38,164 nucleotides of DNA. Origin: Iodobacter sp. (lineage in GTDB: Bacteria; Pseudomonadota; Gammaproteobacteria; Burkholderiales; Chitinibacteraceae). Both the position numbers and the translations under genes were made by a program. This document shows, in pieces, positions 17,424 to 25,860 of the stretch. The stretch is taken from positions 1-38,164 of the forward strand of contig NZ_JANXSO010000140.1 of assembly GCF_025352645.1 (NCBI RefSeq). The letters are read 5' to 3'. How positions within the stretch are numbered: the first letter of the stretch is position 1; each line of letters opens with the position of its first letter. Under the pieces are notes generated by a model. That model ran no database searches. It was not told the origin of the DNA and saw nothing but the letters and a program-made list of their open reading frames with translations.

Positions 17424-18167
17424 ATGCGGTTTTTGCTATCGAATGACGATGGTTATTTTGCGCCAGGCATTTTAGCTTTGGCAGATGCTTTACGCGAAGA
17501 GGGTGAGGTGATTGTTTGTGCACCAGAGCGCGATCGCAGTGGCGCGAGTAATTCGCTGACTTTGGATCGTCCTTTAAGCGTACGCAAAGCGCCTAGCGGC
17601 TTTTGGTATGTGAATGGCACGCCAACGGATTGCGTGCACTTAGCCGCAACCGGCTTGATGGATACGTTGCCGGATATGGTGGTGGCGGGGATTAATCATG
17701 GTGCAAATATGGGGGATGACACCATCTACTCTGGTACCGTGGCCGCCGCTACTGAGGGGCATTTACTTGGCGTGCCTGCCATGGCGATCTCTTTGGCTTC
17801 TAGAAATCCGCAGCATTTTGCAACGGCGGCAAAAGTAGCCCGAGACTTAGTGCAAAGATTTATTCAATCGCCTTTTGCCGCGCCAGTGTTATTAAATGTC
17901 AATGTGCCGGATATTCCCTATGCTGAATTAAAAGGCGTACAAATGACTCGCTTGGGGCGTCGACATAAATCGTCAGGCGTGATTCAATCCAAAAATCCGC
18001 GCGGGGAAACTATCTGGTGGGTGGGGCCTGTGGGTGAGGTCTCTCATGCAGGGGAAGGCACGGATTTTCATGCGGTAGCCCACGGCTATGTATCTGTAAC
18101 CCCTTTGTCGGTTGATCTAACCGCTAAAACACAACTTGATCTTGTCTCCGCATGGCTATCCGATTGA
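17424..18167 (+). CDS. surE: 5'/3'-nucleotidase SurE
   Basis: A metal-dependent nucleoside monophosphate phosphatase (also exopolyphosphatase in the family), 247 residues, stationary-phase survival. The start is ATG 17424, with AAGGAG upstream, giving [15 protein letters not shown]. The metal site residues D8 and D9 (NDD), a Ser in [10 protein letters not shown] and an Asn in [12 protein letters not shown] are all present, as is the [11 protein letters not shown] segment. The 3' end overlaps pcm by 16 bases. Gene order surE-pcm-nlpD-rpoS is conserved across beta- and gammaproteobacteria. Confidence 0.96.
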   Translation: MRFLLSNDDGYFAPGILALADALREEGEVIVCAPERDRSGASNSLTLDRPLSVRKAPSGFWYVNGTPTDCVHLAATGLMDTLPDMVVAGINHGANMGDDTIYSGTVAAATEGHLLGVPAMAISLASRNPQHFATAAKVARDLVQRFIQSPFAAPVLLNVNVPDIPYAELKGVQMTRLGRRHKSSGVIQSKNPRGETIWWVGPVGEVSHAGEGTDFHAVAHGYVSVTPLSVDLTAKTQLDLVSAWLSD

Positions 18168-18823
18168 ATATTGCCGCTTTGGGCGGCGTTGGTATGACCT
18201 CTGCTCGTACTCGAGCACGGTTGGTTGAGCGCTTAAAAGCGCAGGGGATAACCCATTCTGCAGTTTTAGCTGCTATGGCAGAAGTGCCGCGCCATGGTTT
18301 TATAGACGAGGCTTTGGCGCATAAAGCTTACGATGACTTGTCTTTACCCATTGGTTTTGGGCAAACCATTTCACAGCCTTATATTGTGGCGCGTATGACC
18401 GAGCTGGCAATGGCTGCGGCTCAGCATGAAAAAGTGTTGGAAATTGGCACTGGTTGTGGCTATCAAACTACCGTATTGGCTTTGCTGTTTAAAACGGTAT
18501 ATTCCATTGAGCGTATTGGTGGCTTACATAAGGCTGCCCGTGAGCGATTAAGCGTGTTAGGCGTGCATAATGCACGCTTACGACATGCAGATGGTAGTAA
18601 GGGTTTGCCTGAGGCAGCTCCCTTTGATGTGATTATTATTACGGCAGCAGCCCCTATCTTGCCAGAGGATATGCTTCCTCAGCTTAAACTGGGTGGCCGT
18701 TTGATTTTTCCTGTTGGTGAGGCTGAGCAAGAATTGCGTCAGATAGAGCGAACCAGCGAAGGATTTGTAGAAACCCGCCTAGAAAAAGTAAATTTTGTGC
18801 CGCTATTGCCGGGTACCGTGTAA
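18152..18823 (+). CDS. pcm: Protein-L-isoaspartate O-methyltransferase
   Basis: It repairs isomerised Asp/Asn residues by SAM-dependent methylation of L-isoaspartyl groups. The protein has 223 residues, slightly longer than the ~208 of E. coli Pcm; a later in-frame ATG (18194, [19 protein letters not shown]) would give the more usual N-terminus and could be the real start. SAM-binding motif I is [18 protein letters not shown], and the family motif [17 protein letters not shown] is intact. [20 protein letters not shown] and [10 protein letters not shown] follow. It is translated from within the end of surE and is followed by nlpD after 26 bases. Confidence 0.95.
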   Translation: MAIRLNIAALGGVGMTSARTRARLVERLKAQGITHSAVLAAMAEVPRHGFIDEALAHKAYDDLSLPIGFGQTISQPYIVARMTELAMAAAQHEKVLEIGTGCGYQTTVLALLFKTVYSIERIGGLHKAARERLSVLGVHNARLRHADGSKGLPEAAPFDVIIITAAAPILPEDMLPQLKLGGRLIFPVGEAEQELRQIERTSEGFVETRLEKVNFVPLLPGTV

Positions 18824-18849
18824 ATCGTTTTGAGTAAGGAGATTTTTCT

Positions 18850-19824
18850 GTGAACTGGCAAGGTCTGTGTGCCCCTTTAGTATTAGTGCTTGGTGCTTGC
18901 GCCAGCCAACCTACACCGCCTGCGCCGATTGTTGATCGCAGCGCTGTTGCCACCCCTGCTCCGCGGGTTGTGCCTGCTGTGGCTAGCCCTGTGCTTAGTG
19001 GTGATACACGCCCAGCTACTTATGTGGTTAAGAAAGGTGACACGCTTTATCGTGTGGCACTTGACCATGGCTTGGCGTATCGCGATCTGGCTGCATGGAA
19101 TAATTTGACGGATGTAAATGGCATTAAAATTGATCAAACTTTGCGGCTTACAGCACCTGAGGGTGGCGTAGAAATTCGCCCCTTAAAGAGCGATGAAGCA
19201 CCTAGAGTCGAGATCAAATCTGAAACAAAAAACTACCCTAAAGCTATGAAAACACCTTATGGTGTGCAATCTGCCAGTGCAGTTGCTGCTTTATCAGAAG
19301 GTCCTGTTGTTGCTTTAAAATTACAGACAGAACCCACCAAGCTACCGTCTGTCGCTGCACATTCTGCCTCTGAAGTGCGGGTTGCATCTGCGGTAAAAAC
19401 CACAGATAAACCCAATATAAATGCCTCTTCTACGCAAAATATGAAGGATGAAAAGGCCACAGAATGGGCTTGGCCGACCGTTGGACGAGCGGTGAAGGGC
19501 TTCTCGGACGAAAATCGTGGTATTGATATATCAGGAAAAATGGGCCAGTCTGTAGTTGCATCAGCTAAGGGTAAGGTTGTTTACGCCGGAGCTGGCTTAC
19601 GCGGCTATGGAAAGATGATTATCCTTAAGCATAATCAAGAATTCCTGACAGCATATGCAAACAATAGTAAACTTTTAGTTAAGGAAGGAGATGAGGTAAA
19701 AAGGGGAGATAAAATTGCTGAGATGGGCAATAGCGATAGTGAACAGGTCAAACTGCACTTTGAAATGCGCAGATTTGGGAAGCCGGTAGACCCTGCAAAA
19801 TACATCCAAGCGGAAAAAACATGA
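18850..19824 (+). CDS. nlpD: NlpD-type lipoprotein with LysM and degenerate LytM (M23) domain
   Basis: The start is GTG 18850, with AAGGAG about eight bases upstream. The lipobox LGAC puts the lipidated Cys at 17. A Pro/Ala-rich linker leads to a LysM domain (~58-101, YVVKKGDTLYRVALDHGL), which binds peptidoglycan. A long low-complexity region follows, then the M23 domain (~212-320). The zinc ligands of active LytM enzymes are not kept: the first His is absent at DENRGIDIS, YAHND is YANNS, and the HxH motif is reduced to LHFEM. E. coli NlpD is also catalytically dead and activates the amidase AmiC; the same role is inferred here. The stop overlaps the rpoS start (ATGA). In relatives the main rpoS promoter lies inside nlpD. 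Confidence 0.92.
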   Translation: MNWQGLCAPLVLVLGACASQPTPPAPIVDRSAVATPAPRVVPAVASPVLSGDTRPATYVVKKGDTLYRVALDHGLAYRDLAAWNNLTDVNGIKIDQTLRLTAPEGGVEIRPLKSDEAPRVEIKSETKNYPKAMKTPYGVQSASAVAALSEGPVVALKLQTEPTKLPSVAAHSASEVRVASAVKTTDKPNINASSTQNMKDEKATEWAWPTVGRAVKGFSDENRGIDISGKMGQSVVASAKGKVVYAGAGLRGYGKMIILKHNQEFLTAYANNSKLLVKEGDEVKRGDKIAEMGNSDSEQVKLHFEMRRFGKPVDPAKYIQAEKT

Positions 19825-20786
19825 ACGATCAGCTTGATATTCTGGAAGAGGAATTGCTCGAGGAAGGTGAAGATCTCGAGAAGGCCGAACAGGAAGAAGG
19901 TGCGGAAACGGATGTCGAGCCTGCTGCTGAGGAAGCCGAGGCTCATGTCCACGAAAGCACAGGCGACGTAACGCAGATTTATCTAAATGAAATTGGCCAA
20001 AGTAAGTTGCTTACCCCTGATGAAGAGCGCGCTTTGTCTCGTAAGGTTGTTCAAGGGGATTTTCAAGCTCGGCAAAAAATGATTGAGCACAATTTGCGCT
20101 TGGTCGTTAATATCGCTAAGCATTATATTAATCGCGGGATGACTCTTCTTGATTTAATTGAAGAAGGCAATATTGGTTTAATGCACGCATTAGAAAAATT
20201 CGACCCCGAGCGAGGGTTTCGTTTTTCTACCTATGCCACATGGTGGATTAGGCAAAGTGTAGAGCGCGCAATTATGAATCAATCGCGCACCATTCGTTTA
20301 CCCGTGCATGTGATTAAAGAATTAAATGTCTATTTGCGCGCTCAAAGGCATTTAGAAGCGCAATTAGGGCATGAGCCGGTCATTGAAGATATTGCGCATT
20401 TGGTTGGCAAATCAGTAGAAGATGTGCGTAGGGTCATGAGTTTGAATGAAAGAGTCGCATCCTTAGATGCCCCTCTAGATATTGACCCTATGCTAACCAT
20501 TGGCGAATCTATTCCAGATGATCAGCACGATGGCCCAGAAGCCATTTTGCAAAATGCCGAAGTAGAGCGCTATGTGCGGGAATGGCTAAAGCAATTAAAT
20601 GAAAAGCAACGCATTGTGATTGAGCGCCGCTATGGCCTCAATGGATATGAAGTCTGTACTTTAGAAGATTTAGCTGCCAATTTGAATTTAACCCGAGAGC
20701 GGGTGAGGCAAATTCAAATTGAGGCCCTTGAGCAATTACGCCGTATCTTACGCCGGTATGGCGTAACCAGCGATGTCTTACTCTGA
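19821..20786 (+). CDS. rpoS: RNA polymerase sigma factor RpoS
   Basis: The stationary-phase/general stress sigma factor, 321 residues. It has an acidic N-terminus with runs of Glu, then region 1.2 (DVTQIYLNEIGQSKLLTPDE). Region 2 includes HNLRLVVNIAKHYINRGMTL, LDLIEEGNIGLMHALEKFDP and FSTYATWWIRQSVERAIMNQ; region 3 and region 4 (NLTRERVRQIQIEALEQLRR) follow. It overlaps nlpD by four bases, implying translational coupling as well as any internal promoter. A clear terminator follows 17 bases after the stop. The conserved context supports rpoS rather than another sigma-70 group member. Confidence 0.97.
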   Translation: MNDQLDILEEELLEEGEDLEKAEQEEGAETDVEPAAEEAEAHVHESTGDVTQIYLNEIGQSKLLTPDEERALSRKVVQGDFQARQKMIEHNLRLVVNIAKHYINRGMTLLDLIEEGNIGLMHALEKFDPERGFRFSTYATWWIRQSVERAIMNQSRTIRLPVHVIKELNVYLRAQRHLEAQLGHEPVIEDIAHLVGKSVEDVRRVMSLNERVASLDAPLDIDPMLTIGESIPDDQHDGPEAILQNAEVERYVREWLKQLNEKQRIVIERRYGLNGYEVCTLEDLAANLNLTRERVRQIQIEALEQLRRILRRYGVTSDVLL

Positions 20787-20803
20787 CCGAGAAGAATCCA
20801 AAC

Positions 20804-20834
20804 AACGACCTTGAGATCCATGGTCGTTTTTTTT
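20804..20834 (+). terminator. Terminator of the surE-pcm-nlpD-rpoS operon
   Basis: AACGACC (20804-20810) pairs with GGTCGTT (20822-20828) and is followed by an unbroken T-run to 20834. It lies 17 bases after the rpoS stop and before the convergent DUF3224 gene. Confidence 0.93.
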
Positions 20835-20847
20835 GGATTTTATAAAA

Positions 20848-21260
20848 TCAAACTATCGTTTCCAAAACCAAGTTATATTCAGCACCGTGTTCACCCTTCT
20901 TGGCGCTGATCTGGCCTTGGCCACGGATGCCAGTGAAATGCCTGATCCACTTCCCTCAATAATTGTTAAGCTGCCGCTGACTCCTGCGCTAGCAGAGAAT
21001 ACGCCTTCGTGGCGAAGCACAAAGCTGCCATCGCGTGCGGCCATCTTGGCAACGATACGTTCCATGCCCGTAAAAATTACGTCACCACCTGCAATTTTTG
21101 GGTAAGCCAGCAGGTATTCCAACACCCCTTCACCTTCGATGTCCCCGCTAAGTGTGTTTACAATACTGGCACGGCTTAGCTTGCCTGCTTCGCTCATTTC
21201 ATGGAAAGGGATTTCGGACCAAGTTTGAACGCTAGTTTGGCAGACGATGCTTGTGGTCAT
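20848..21260 (-). pseudogene. DUF3224 protein, frameshifted near the C-terminus
   Basis: The gene starts at ATG 21260, overlapping the upstream stop (ATGA) with AGGAG ahead. The first ~103 residues match DUF3224, a small beta-barrel family of unknown function: GKLSRASIVNTLSGDIEGEG, LEYLLAYPKIAGG, GSFVLRHEGVF and SLTIIEGSGSG. From there the frame runs into 32 residues unlike the family (Arg/Val-rich, to a stop at 20853). The neighbouring frame, entered by supplying one missing base at 20940/20941, reads HFTGIRGQGQISAKKGEHGA then EYNLVLETIV and a stop at 20848, which is the expected end. So one base has been lost, or there is a sequencing error. The altered protein would lose its last strands. 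Confidence 0.82.
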
Positions 21261-22435
21261 GCTGTTTCTCCTGAGCTTAAAACGGTGGGGGCGGGAATGT
21301 TGACTTCAAAAGCGTAGCTGGCACGTTGCTGAGTAAACCCGATAGCTTGATAAAAAAGATGGGCGTGTTTGCGATGTAGGCCGGATCGCAAGCGCAGGCG
21401 CGGGTAGCCTTTCTCTGCCGCCCAGTTTTTTGCGTAGGCAACAAGGGCTTGACCAATACCCTGACGGTGATGCGCATGACTGACGACTAAGGCGCTGATT
21501 TCGGCATAACCATCGCTGGCGATCAGGTGCACACCCTGTACGTGACATAGGCCGAGCAATTGCTCGCTTTTAAATGCCAAAAAAACATCATGCTCTGGGC
21601 TTGCTGCGAGGTATTAAAACCGCTTGGCGATGTCGCTTGGGTTGCCGGAGTAGCCCAGATCGGGCAGCAGCTGCGATACGGCGCTGGCATCTGCAAGGTG
21701 CATGCTGCGGATAGTCAAGCCAGCCTCGCTGCCCAAATCGGGGTGTTGGCTGAGAATGCGCTGGCGCAGATCATCGATAAGCCGCTTGCGGCTGCTCAGC
21801 GGGTATTCTAGTGGGGAAAAAGGCATGGAAGCGAGGGAAAGAGCGTCGATTAGCGCTAGCAGCTCCTGTGCCTCTGCAGTGCTAAAGCTGCTTTTTTTGC
21901 CCTGTTGGCTTAAAGCGCTGAGTTTTTCTTGCAGGATTTCTTTGCTTGCAATGGCGGCTTCAGAATCAGGCTGGGCAACGCACAGGCCAAAGGTGCCGTG
22001 TAGAAAATGTTGCCATATCAAGTCTGTCCTTATGGCTAAGCCTGTGCTAATGATTGAGCCATCGTCATTAAAGCTGTCTTTTAAGCGCCAAGTTGTTGTA
22101 TTTAATTCTGCAAGAGCCGCCTGCAAGTGTTGTTTAAAGTCTGCATAAATGACAGCACAGGCGGCGTTGAGGTCAACGTCTTGAATATGCTTTTGGGCCA
22201 ACATTACCCAAACTTTATTGGCAGGATGAAAGTATTGCCCCACTTTTGCATGGGGCGCAGCTATTTCACCAAAGACGTAAGATTTTAAGGTGGAATCCGC
22301 TGTGACGCTGTAAGCCGCTGCAGGGATTAGCTGGTGCTGAATAAGCTGCTTAAGCTGGGTGGCAGAAATCGTACAGGCAGCAGCGAATTGCTCCGCGTTT
22401 AAATAATGCTGACTCAAGTATTGGTCTAAAGGCAT
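21257..22435 (-). pseudogene. DUF6058-GNAT fusion gene interrupted by an in-frame TAA
   Basis: One reading frame runs from ATG 22435 (MPLDQYLSQHYLNAEQFAAA) to the stop at 21257, broken only by TAA at 21614-21616. Residues ~1-235 resemble DUF6058, a family tied to natural-product genes: SYVFGEIAAPHAKVGQYFHP, RLKDSFNDDGS, WQHFLHGTFGLCVAQP and SSRKRLIDDLRQRI. The next ~35 residues are the beginning of a GNAT domain (LTIRSMHLADASAVSQLLPD, then SGNPSDIAKRF). After the TAA the same frame continues YLAASPEHDVFLAF, AEISALVVSHAHHRQGIGQA (acetyl-CoA loop HRQGIGQA) and HAHLFYQAIGF, completing it. The upper product would lack the acetyl-CoA site and the lower one the first strand and helix, so the acetyltransferase is broken unless the stop is read through. 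The start has a weak ribosome site. It is in an operon with the DUF3224 gene. Confidence 0.82.
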
Positions 22436-22522
22436 ATTTATCTTGGCGTAAGTTATTTTTGAGGGCTTAATATTTAGATTATGTTGTGTTGTAGGTATAC
22501 CTAAGGGATTGTAACGTTTTAC

Positions 22523-22607
22523 TTTAGGGAACCTCGAAAAACCCATCTTTCGTCATAATACGCGCCTTGTCTTATTTAGAAATATAGGTTTTTCGAGGCC
22601 CCCTTTA
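22523..22607. mobile_element. MITE-like element, copy 1 (short form)
   Basis: A 77-bp element (22527-22603) begins GGGAACCTCGAAAAACCCA and ends TAGGTTTTTCGAGGCCCCC, giving terminal inverted repeats of about 19 bp. It is flanked by TTTA on both sides (22523-22526 and 22604-22607), a likely 4-bp target duplication. The right half (ATACGCGCCTTGTCTTA-TTAGAAA) matches copy 2 at 30.3 kb. Without a coding region it must be mobilised in trans; ends and 4-bp duplication would suit an IS5-family transposase (inference). The rest of 22436-22756 holds no gene. Confidence 0.8.
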
Positions 22608-22756
22608 ATACCTGGTGGTTTCACTGACAAAAATTGCTCTAATTTAGTCAGCTCTTGCAATTAATTGGCTGATAATCTTGAAGGAGGGGGCTTGAGTAAA
22701 AATTTGAGGAAAGCCGCACACCTTTTGGCATGCGACTTAGGGCGCTCTTGTAGGGA

Positions 22757-23578
22757 CTAAATACCGCGCAGTAATTCGTTGATGCTGGTTTTGGCGCGGG
22801 TTTTAGCGTCTACTTTTTTAACGATTACCGCGCAATACAGGCTGTATTTGCCGTCAGCAGAAGGAAGATTGCCTGACACCACCACAGAGCCGGCAGGGAT
22901 GCGGCCGTAAGTCACTTCACCGGTTTCGCGATCATAAATCTTAGTACTTTGGCCGATGTAAACGCCCATCGAAATCACCGAGCCTTCTTCTACAATCACG
23001 CCTTCAACCACTTCGGAGCGTGCGCCAATAAAGCAGTTGTCTTCAATAATAGTTGGGTTGGCTTGCAGCGGCTCAAGTACGCCACCGATGCCTACTCCGC
23101 CGGATAAATGCACGTTTTTACCGATTTGTGCGCAGCTACCTACGGTGGCCCAAGTATCGACCATAGTGCCTTCGTCTACATAGGCACCGATATTCACGTA
23201 AGACGGCATGAGCACGACATTTTTGCCGATAAAGGAGCCACGACGTGCTATGGCGTTCGGTACAACACGGAAGCCGCCTTCACGGAAGTCGTCGCTGGTG
23301 TAATCGGCAAATTTGGAAGGCACTTTGTCAAAATACTGGGTGCAGCCGCCATCCATAGGTACGTTGTCATTAATGCGGAAAGACAGTAATACGGCTTTTT
23401 TAAGCCATTGATGGGTATGCCACTCACCATCTATTTTTTCCGCAACGCGGTACTGGCCTTTGTCTAAGCCCAAAATCACGCTATTGATGGTATCGCGCAG
23501 CTCGGAAGTCACATTGGCTGGGGTGATCTCAGCACGGTTTTCAAAAGCAGTTTCGATGATCTGTTGCAGTTGGCTCAT
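22757..23578 (-). CDS. dapD: 2,3,4,5-tetrahydropyridine-2,6-dicarboxylate N-succinyltransferase
   Basis: It transfers succinyl from succinyl-CoA to tetrahydrodipicolinate in the succinylase branch of lysine/diaminopimelate synthesis. The protein has 273 residues, the family length. The N-terminal helical part ([20 protein letters not shown]) leads into a left-handed hexapeptide beta-helix: [58 protein letters not shown] and [22 protein letters not shown] precedes the ATG. It lies 16 bases downstream of dapC, the next enzyme in the pathway, so the two form an operon. Confidence 0.97.
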   Translation of the reverse strand: MSQLQQIIETAFENRAEITPANVTSELRDTINSVILGLDKGQYRVAEKIDGEWHTHQWLKKAVLLSFRINDNVPMDGGCTQYFDKVPSKFADYTSDDFREGGFRVVPNAIARRGSFIGKNVVLMPSYVNIGAYVDEGTMVDTWATVGSCAQIGKNVHLSGGVGIGGVLEPLQANPTIIEDNCFIGARSEVVEGVIVEEGSVISMGVYIGQSTKIYDRETGEVTYGRIPAGSVVVSGNLPSADGKYSLYCAVIVKKVDAKTRAKTSINELLRGI

Positions 23579-23594
23579 GGTGTTTCCTTTTCAG

Positions 23595-24815
23595 TTAAAC
23601 AGCTTGGGACGTGCCTATCGTGGCAGAGTGCTTACGACAAAAACGGACAATCCGCTCTGCAGCGGTAATACAATCTTTTAAAGGGGCCACTAGGGCGATG
23701 CGAATATAGCCAAGACCTGGGTTAACGCCATGGGCGCTGCGGGCAAGATAGGAGCCGGGCAATACTGTGACGTGCTCTTCTGCAAATAGTTTACGGGCAA
23801 ACTCGGTATCGTCGCCGTTGATTTTTGCCCATAGATAAAATGCCGCATCGGGTTGTTGAACATCCATCACCCCTTGTAGGAGTGGCGTTACTGTGGCAAA
23901 TTTTTGGCTATATAGTTCACGGTTTTCTATCACATGCACTTCATCATCCCAAGCAGCGGCGCTGGCGGCTTGCACCATCGGGCTCATGGCGCAGCCGTGA
24001 TAGGTGCGATAGAGCAAAAACGGTGCAAGCAGTTTGGCATCCCCCGCTACAAAGCCGGAGCGCAGCCCAGGCACATTGGAGCGCTTAGATAGTGAAGAGA
24101 AAATCACCAGATTATGATAATCACGTCCTAGTAGGCTGGCAGCTTCTAGCGCACCCAGTGGTTTCTCATCACCAAAGTAAATTTCTGAGTAGCATTCATC
24201 AGAGGCAATCACAAAGCCGTATTGATCAGAGAGGGTAAAGAGTTTTTTCCAGTCGGCCAAAGAGGCCACCGCGCCAGTGGGATTACCTGGTGAGCAGGTA
24301 AACACCAGCTGGGTGCGCTGCCAAATCTCTGCAGGAACGGCATCCCAATCAGGCTGAAAACGATTTTCTGCATTGCAATTTACAAAATAAGGCTCAGCCT
24401 TAGCCAAAAATGCGGCGCCTTCGTAAATTTGGTAAAACGGATTAGGGGACAGCACAATCGGCTGGCTCTCACCGCTGTTATCAATGATGGTTTGCGCAAA
24501 GGCAAACAGCGCTTCGCGGCTGCCGTTCACAGGAATGATTTCAGTGGCAGGGTTAGGGGCGGCAATTGAATAACGCCGCGCCAGCCATGTACTGATACTT
24601 TGCCGCAAGCTATCGGAGCCCAGTGTAGCTGGGTAGGCGGATAAGCCATCAAAGTGGGCGATCAGCGCATCAGTAACTAGCTGCGGTGTAGCGTGCTTAG
24701 GCTCGCCTATGGATAAATTAATATGTGCCAGTGCCGGATTGGCCGTCACACCTGCAAAAAGTTGCTTTAGTTTTTGGAATGGATAGGGCTGAAGCAATGA
24801 TAGTTGCGGTGACAT
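23595..24815 (-). CDS. dapC: Succinyldiaminopimelate aminotransferase
   Basis: A PLP-dependent class I/II aminotransferase, 406 residues from ATG 24815 (MSPQLSLLQPYPFQKLKQLF). Upstream in-frame starts would add 34 residues of unrelated sequence. The PLP lysine is K244 in VIFSSLSKRSNVPGLRSGF. Other active-site elements are SIGEPKHATP near the N-terminus, the NPT segment in CSPGNPTGAV, ASDECYSEIYFG, and the final Arg in GYIRIALVAP. Position directly upstream of dapD makes DapC (N-succinyl-diaminopimelate:glutamate transaminase) the best call over a general aspartate aminotransferase. Confidence 0.92.
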   Translation of the reverse strand: MSPQLSLLQPYPFQKLKQLFAGVTANPALAHINLSIGEPKHATPQLVTDALIAHFDGLSAYPATLGSDSLRQSISTWLARRYSIAAPNPATEIIPVNGSREALFAFAQTIIDNSGESQPIVLSPNPFYQIYEGAAFLAKAEPYFVNCNAENRFQPDWDAVPAEIWQRTQLVFTCSPGNPTGAVASLADWKKLFTLSDQYGFVIASDECYSEIYFGDEKPLGALEAASLLGRDYHNLVIFSSLSKRSNVPGLRSGFVAGDAKLLAPFLLYRTYHGCAMSPMVQAASAAAWDDEVHVIENRELYSQKFATVTPLLQGVMDVQQPDAAFYLWAKINGDDTEFARKLFAEEHVTVLPGSYLARSAHGVNPGLGYIRIALVAPLKDCITAAERIVRFCRKHSATIGTSQAV

Positions 24816-24960
24816 GGATATCCGAGATGACTGGGGAAAACCCCGATTATAGCAGTAGGCTTTCATACGCCCGTGCTTACTAGATATTTTTTTGCGGTGG
24901 CTGAGGATGCTGAGCATCTCAGGTTAATTCAGCCCACGAAATAAAGTCCACGAAATAAAT

Positions 24961-25074
24961 GAAAGTTACCAACCAGCGCGCTATTAACTATTTAAGCGCA
25001 GAAAGCTTAGGGGCGCTGCTGTTCCTGGTTTAAGCAAGGGCGCGGCAAGCAGCGCCTGCTGGTTGGTGGCTTTC
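24961..25074. repeat. Large nested inverted repeat between msrA and dapC
   Basis: GAAAGTTACCAACCAGC (24961-24977) is inverted as GCTGGTTGGTGGCTTTC (25058-25074), 15 of 17 positions pairing. Inside it, GGCGCTGCT (25012-25020) pairs with AGCAGCGCC (25048-25056). A weaker GCGCT...AGCGC pair lies near 24978-24999. The 24816-25120 interval holds no gene. It is either a dispersed palindromic element or a structured transcript end. Confidence 0.55.
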
Positions 25075-25120
25075 GTTATTTAGGTGTGCTGCGTATTTTA
25101 ATCCCACTGCACAATATCTC

Positions 25121-25645
25121 TTACTTCAGCAGATTTCCATACTCTTGAACCAGCTTGCGTACTTTGCCTGCTACAACGGCAGAGCAATAAGGCTGCTCAG
25201 GGTTTTGTTCGAAGTAATCTTGGTGATAGGTTTCGGCTGGCCAATAAGTGACGGCGGGGGTGACTTCTGTGACGATAGGATCGCTGTAGTCACTGGCTAA
25301 ATCAGCAATCATTTTGCGTGCGTCAGCGGCTTGTTGCTCGCTATGAAAAAAAATACTAGAGCGATACTGCGTGCCCACATCCTCACCTTGGCGGTTTAAG
25401 GTGGTGGGGTTATGCAGGGCAAAAAATAGCTCTAAGATTGTAGCGTAGCTGATAATGGCTGGATCAAAGGTAAGCTGAATCACCTCGGCGTGGCCGGTGT
25501 CGCCAGTGCATACGGCCTTGTAAGTTGGCGCTTCAATACTACCGCCCATATAGCCGCAATCTACTTGGGATACGCCGCGTAAACGTGCGAAGGTGGCATC
25601 TAAGCACCAGAAACAACCACCCGCTAATGTCGCAATTTCACTCAT
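25121..25645 (-). CDS. msrA: Peptide methionine-S-sulfoxide reductase A
   Basis: It repairs the S-epimer of methionine sulfoxide in proteins. I start it at ATG 25645 (MSEIATLAGGCFWCLDATF, 174 residues) with GGAAG seven bases upstream; earlier in-frame starts add ~32 residues without family resemblance. The catalytic Cys is C11 in GGCFWC. Other family motifs are VDCGYMGGSIEAPTYKAVCT, GHAEVIQLTFDP, NPTTLNRQGEDVGTQYRSSI and AETYHQDYFEQNP. There is no msrB domain in this protein. A 16-bp perfect hairpin lies about 100 bases upstream. Confidence 0.95.
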   Translation of the reverse strand: MSEIATLAGGCFWCLDATFARLRGVSQVDCGYMGGSIEAPTYKAVCTGDTGHAEVIQLTFDPAIISYATILELFFALHNPTTLNRQGEDVGTQYRSSIFFHSEQQAADARKMIADLASDYSDPIVTEVTPAVTYWPAETYHQDYFEQNPEQPYCSAVVAGKVRKLVQEYGNLLK

Positions 25646-25742
25646 TTTTATCTTCCGATTGTTTTCATGCTTTGTATTAATAGGTAAAAAATCTGTAGAA
25701 ACAAAGGTTGGCGTGAGTGCTGAGCACAAGGGGAAAAACATC

Positions 25743-25780
25743 CTACTACATCATTTTTACATTCAAAAATGATGTAGTAG
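25743..25780. terminator. Perfect 16-bp hairpin between queF and msrA
   Basis: CTACTACATCATTTTT (25743-25758) and AAAAATGATGTAGTAG (25765-25780) pair without mismatch around a 6-base loop. It lies ~80 bases after the queF stop and ~100 bases before msrA, both on the minus strand. The T/A-rich stem could act as a queF terminator, a processing site or an operator for msrA. Only the structure is certain. Confidence 0.6.
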
Positions 25781-25860
25781 CACTTGTTTTATCTCAGTGT
25801 GCTTTGTGTCCTTTCCTCTGTGTATGCAGGCCTTTTATCGAGTAGTTATTCCCCTGCAGG

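Noticed and set aside
22436-22546. N-terminal extension of the DUF6058-like protein into the MITE end
   Set aside because: The extra 37 residues are encoded by the repeat and AT-rich DNA; ATG 22435 gives the family-like start.
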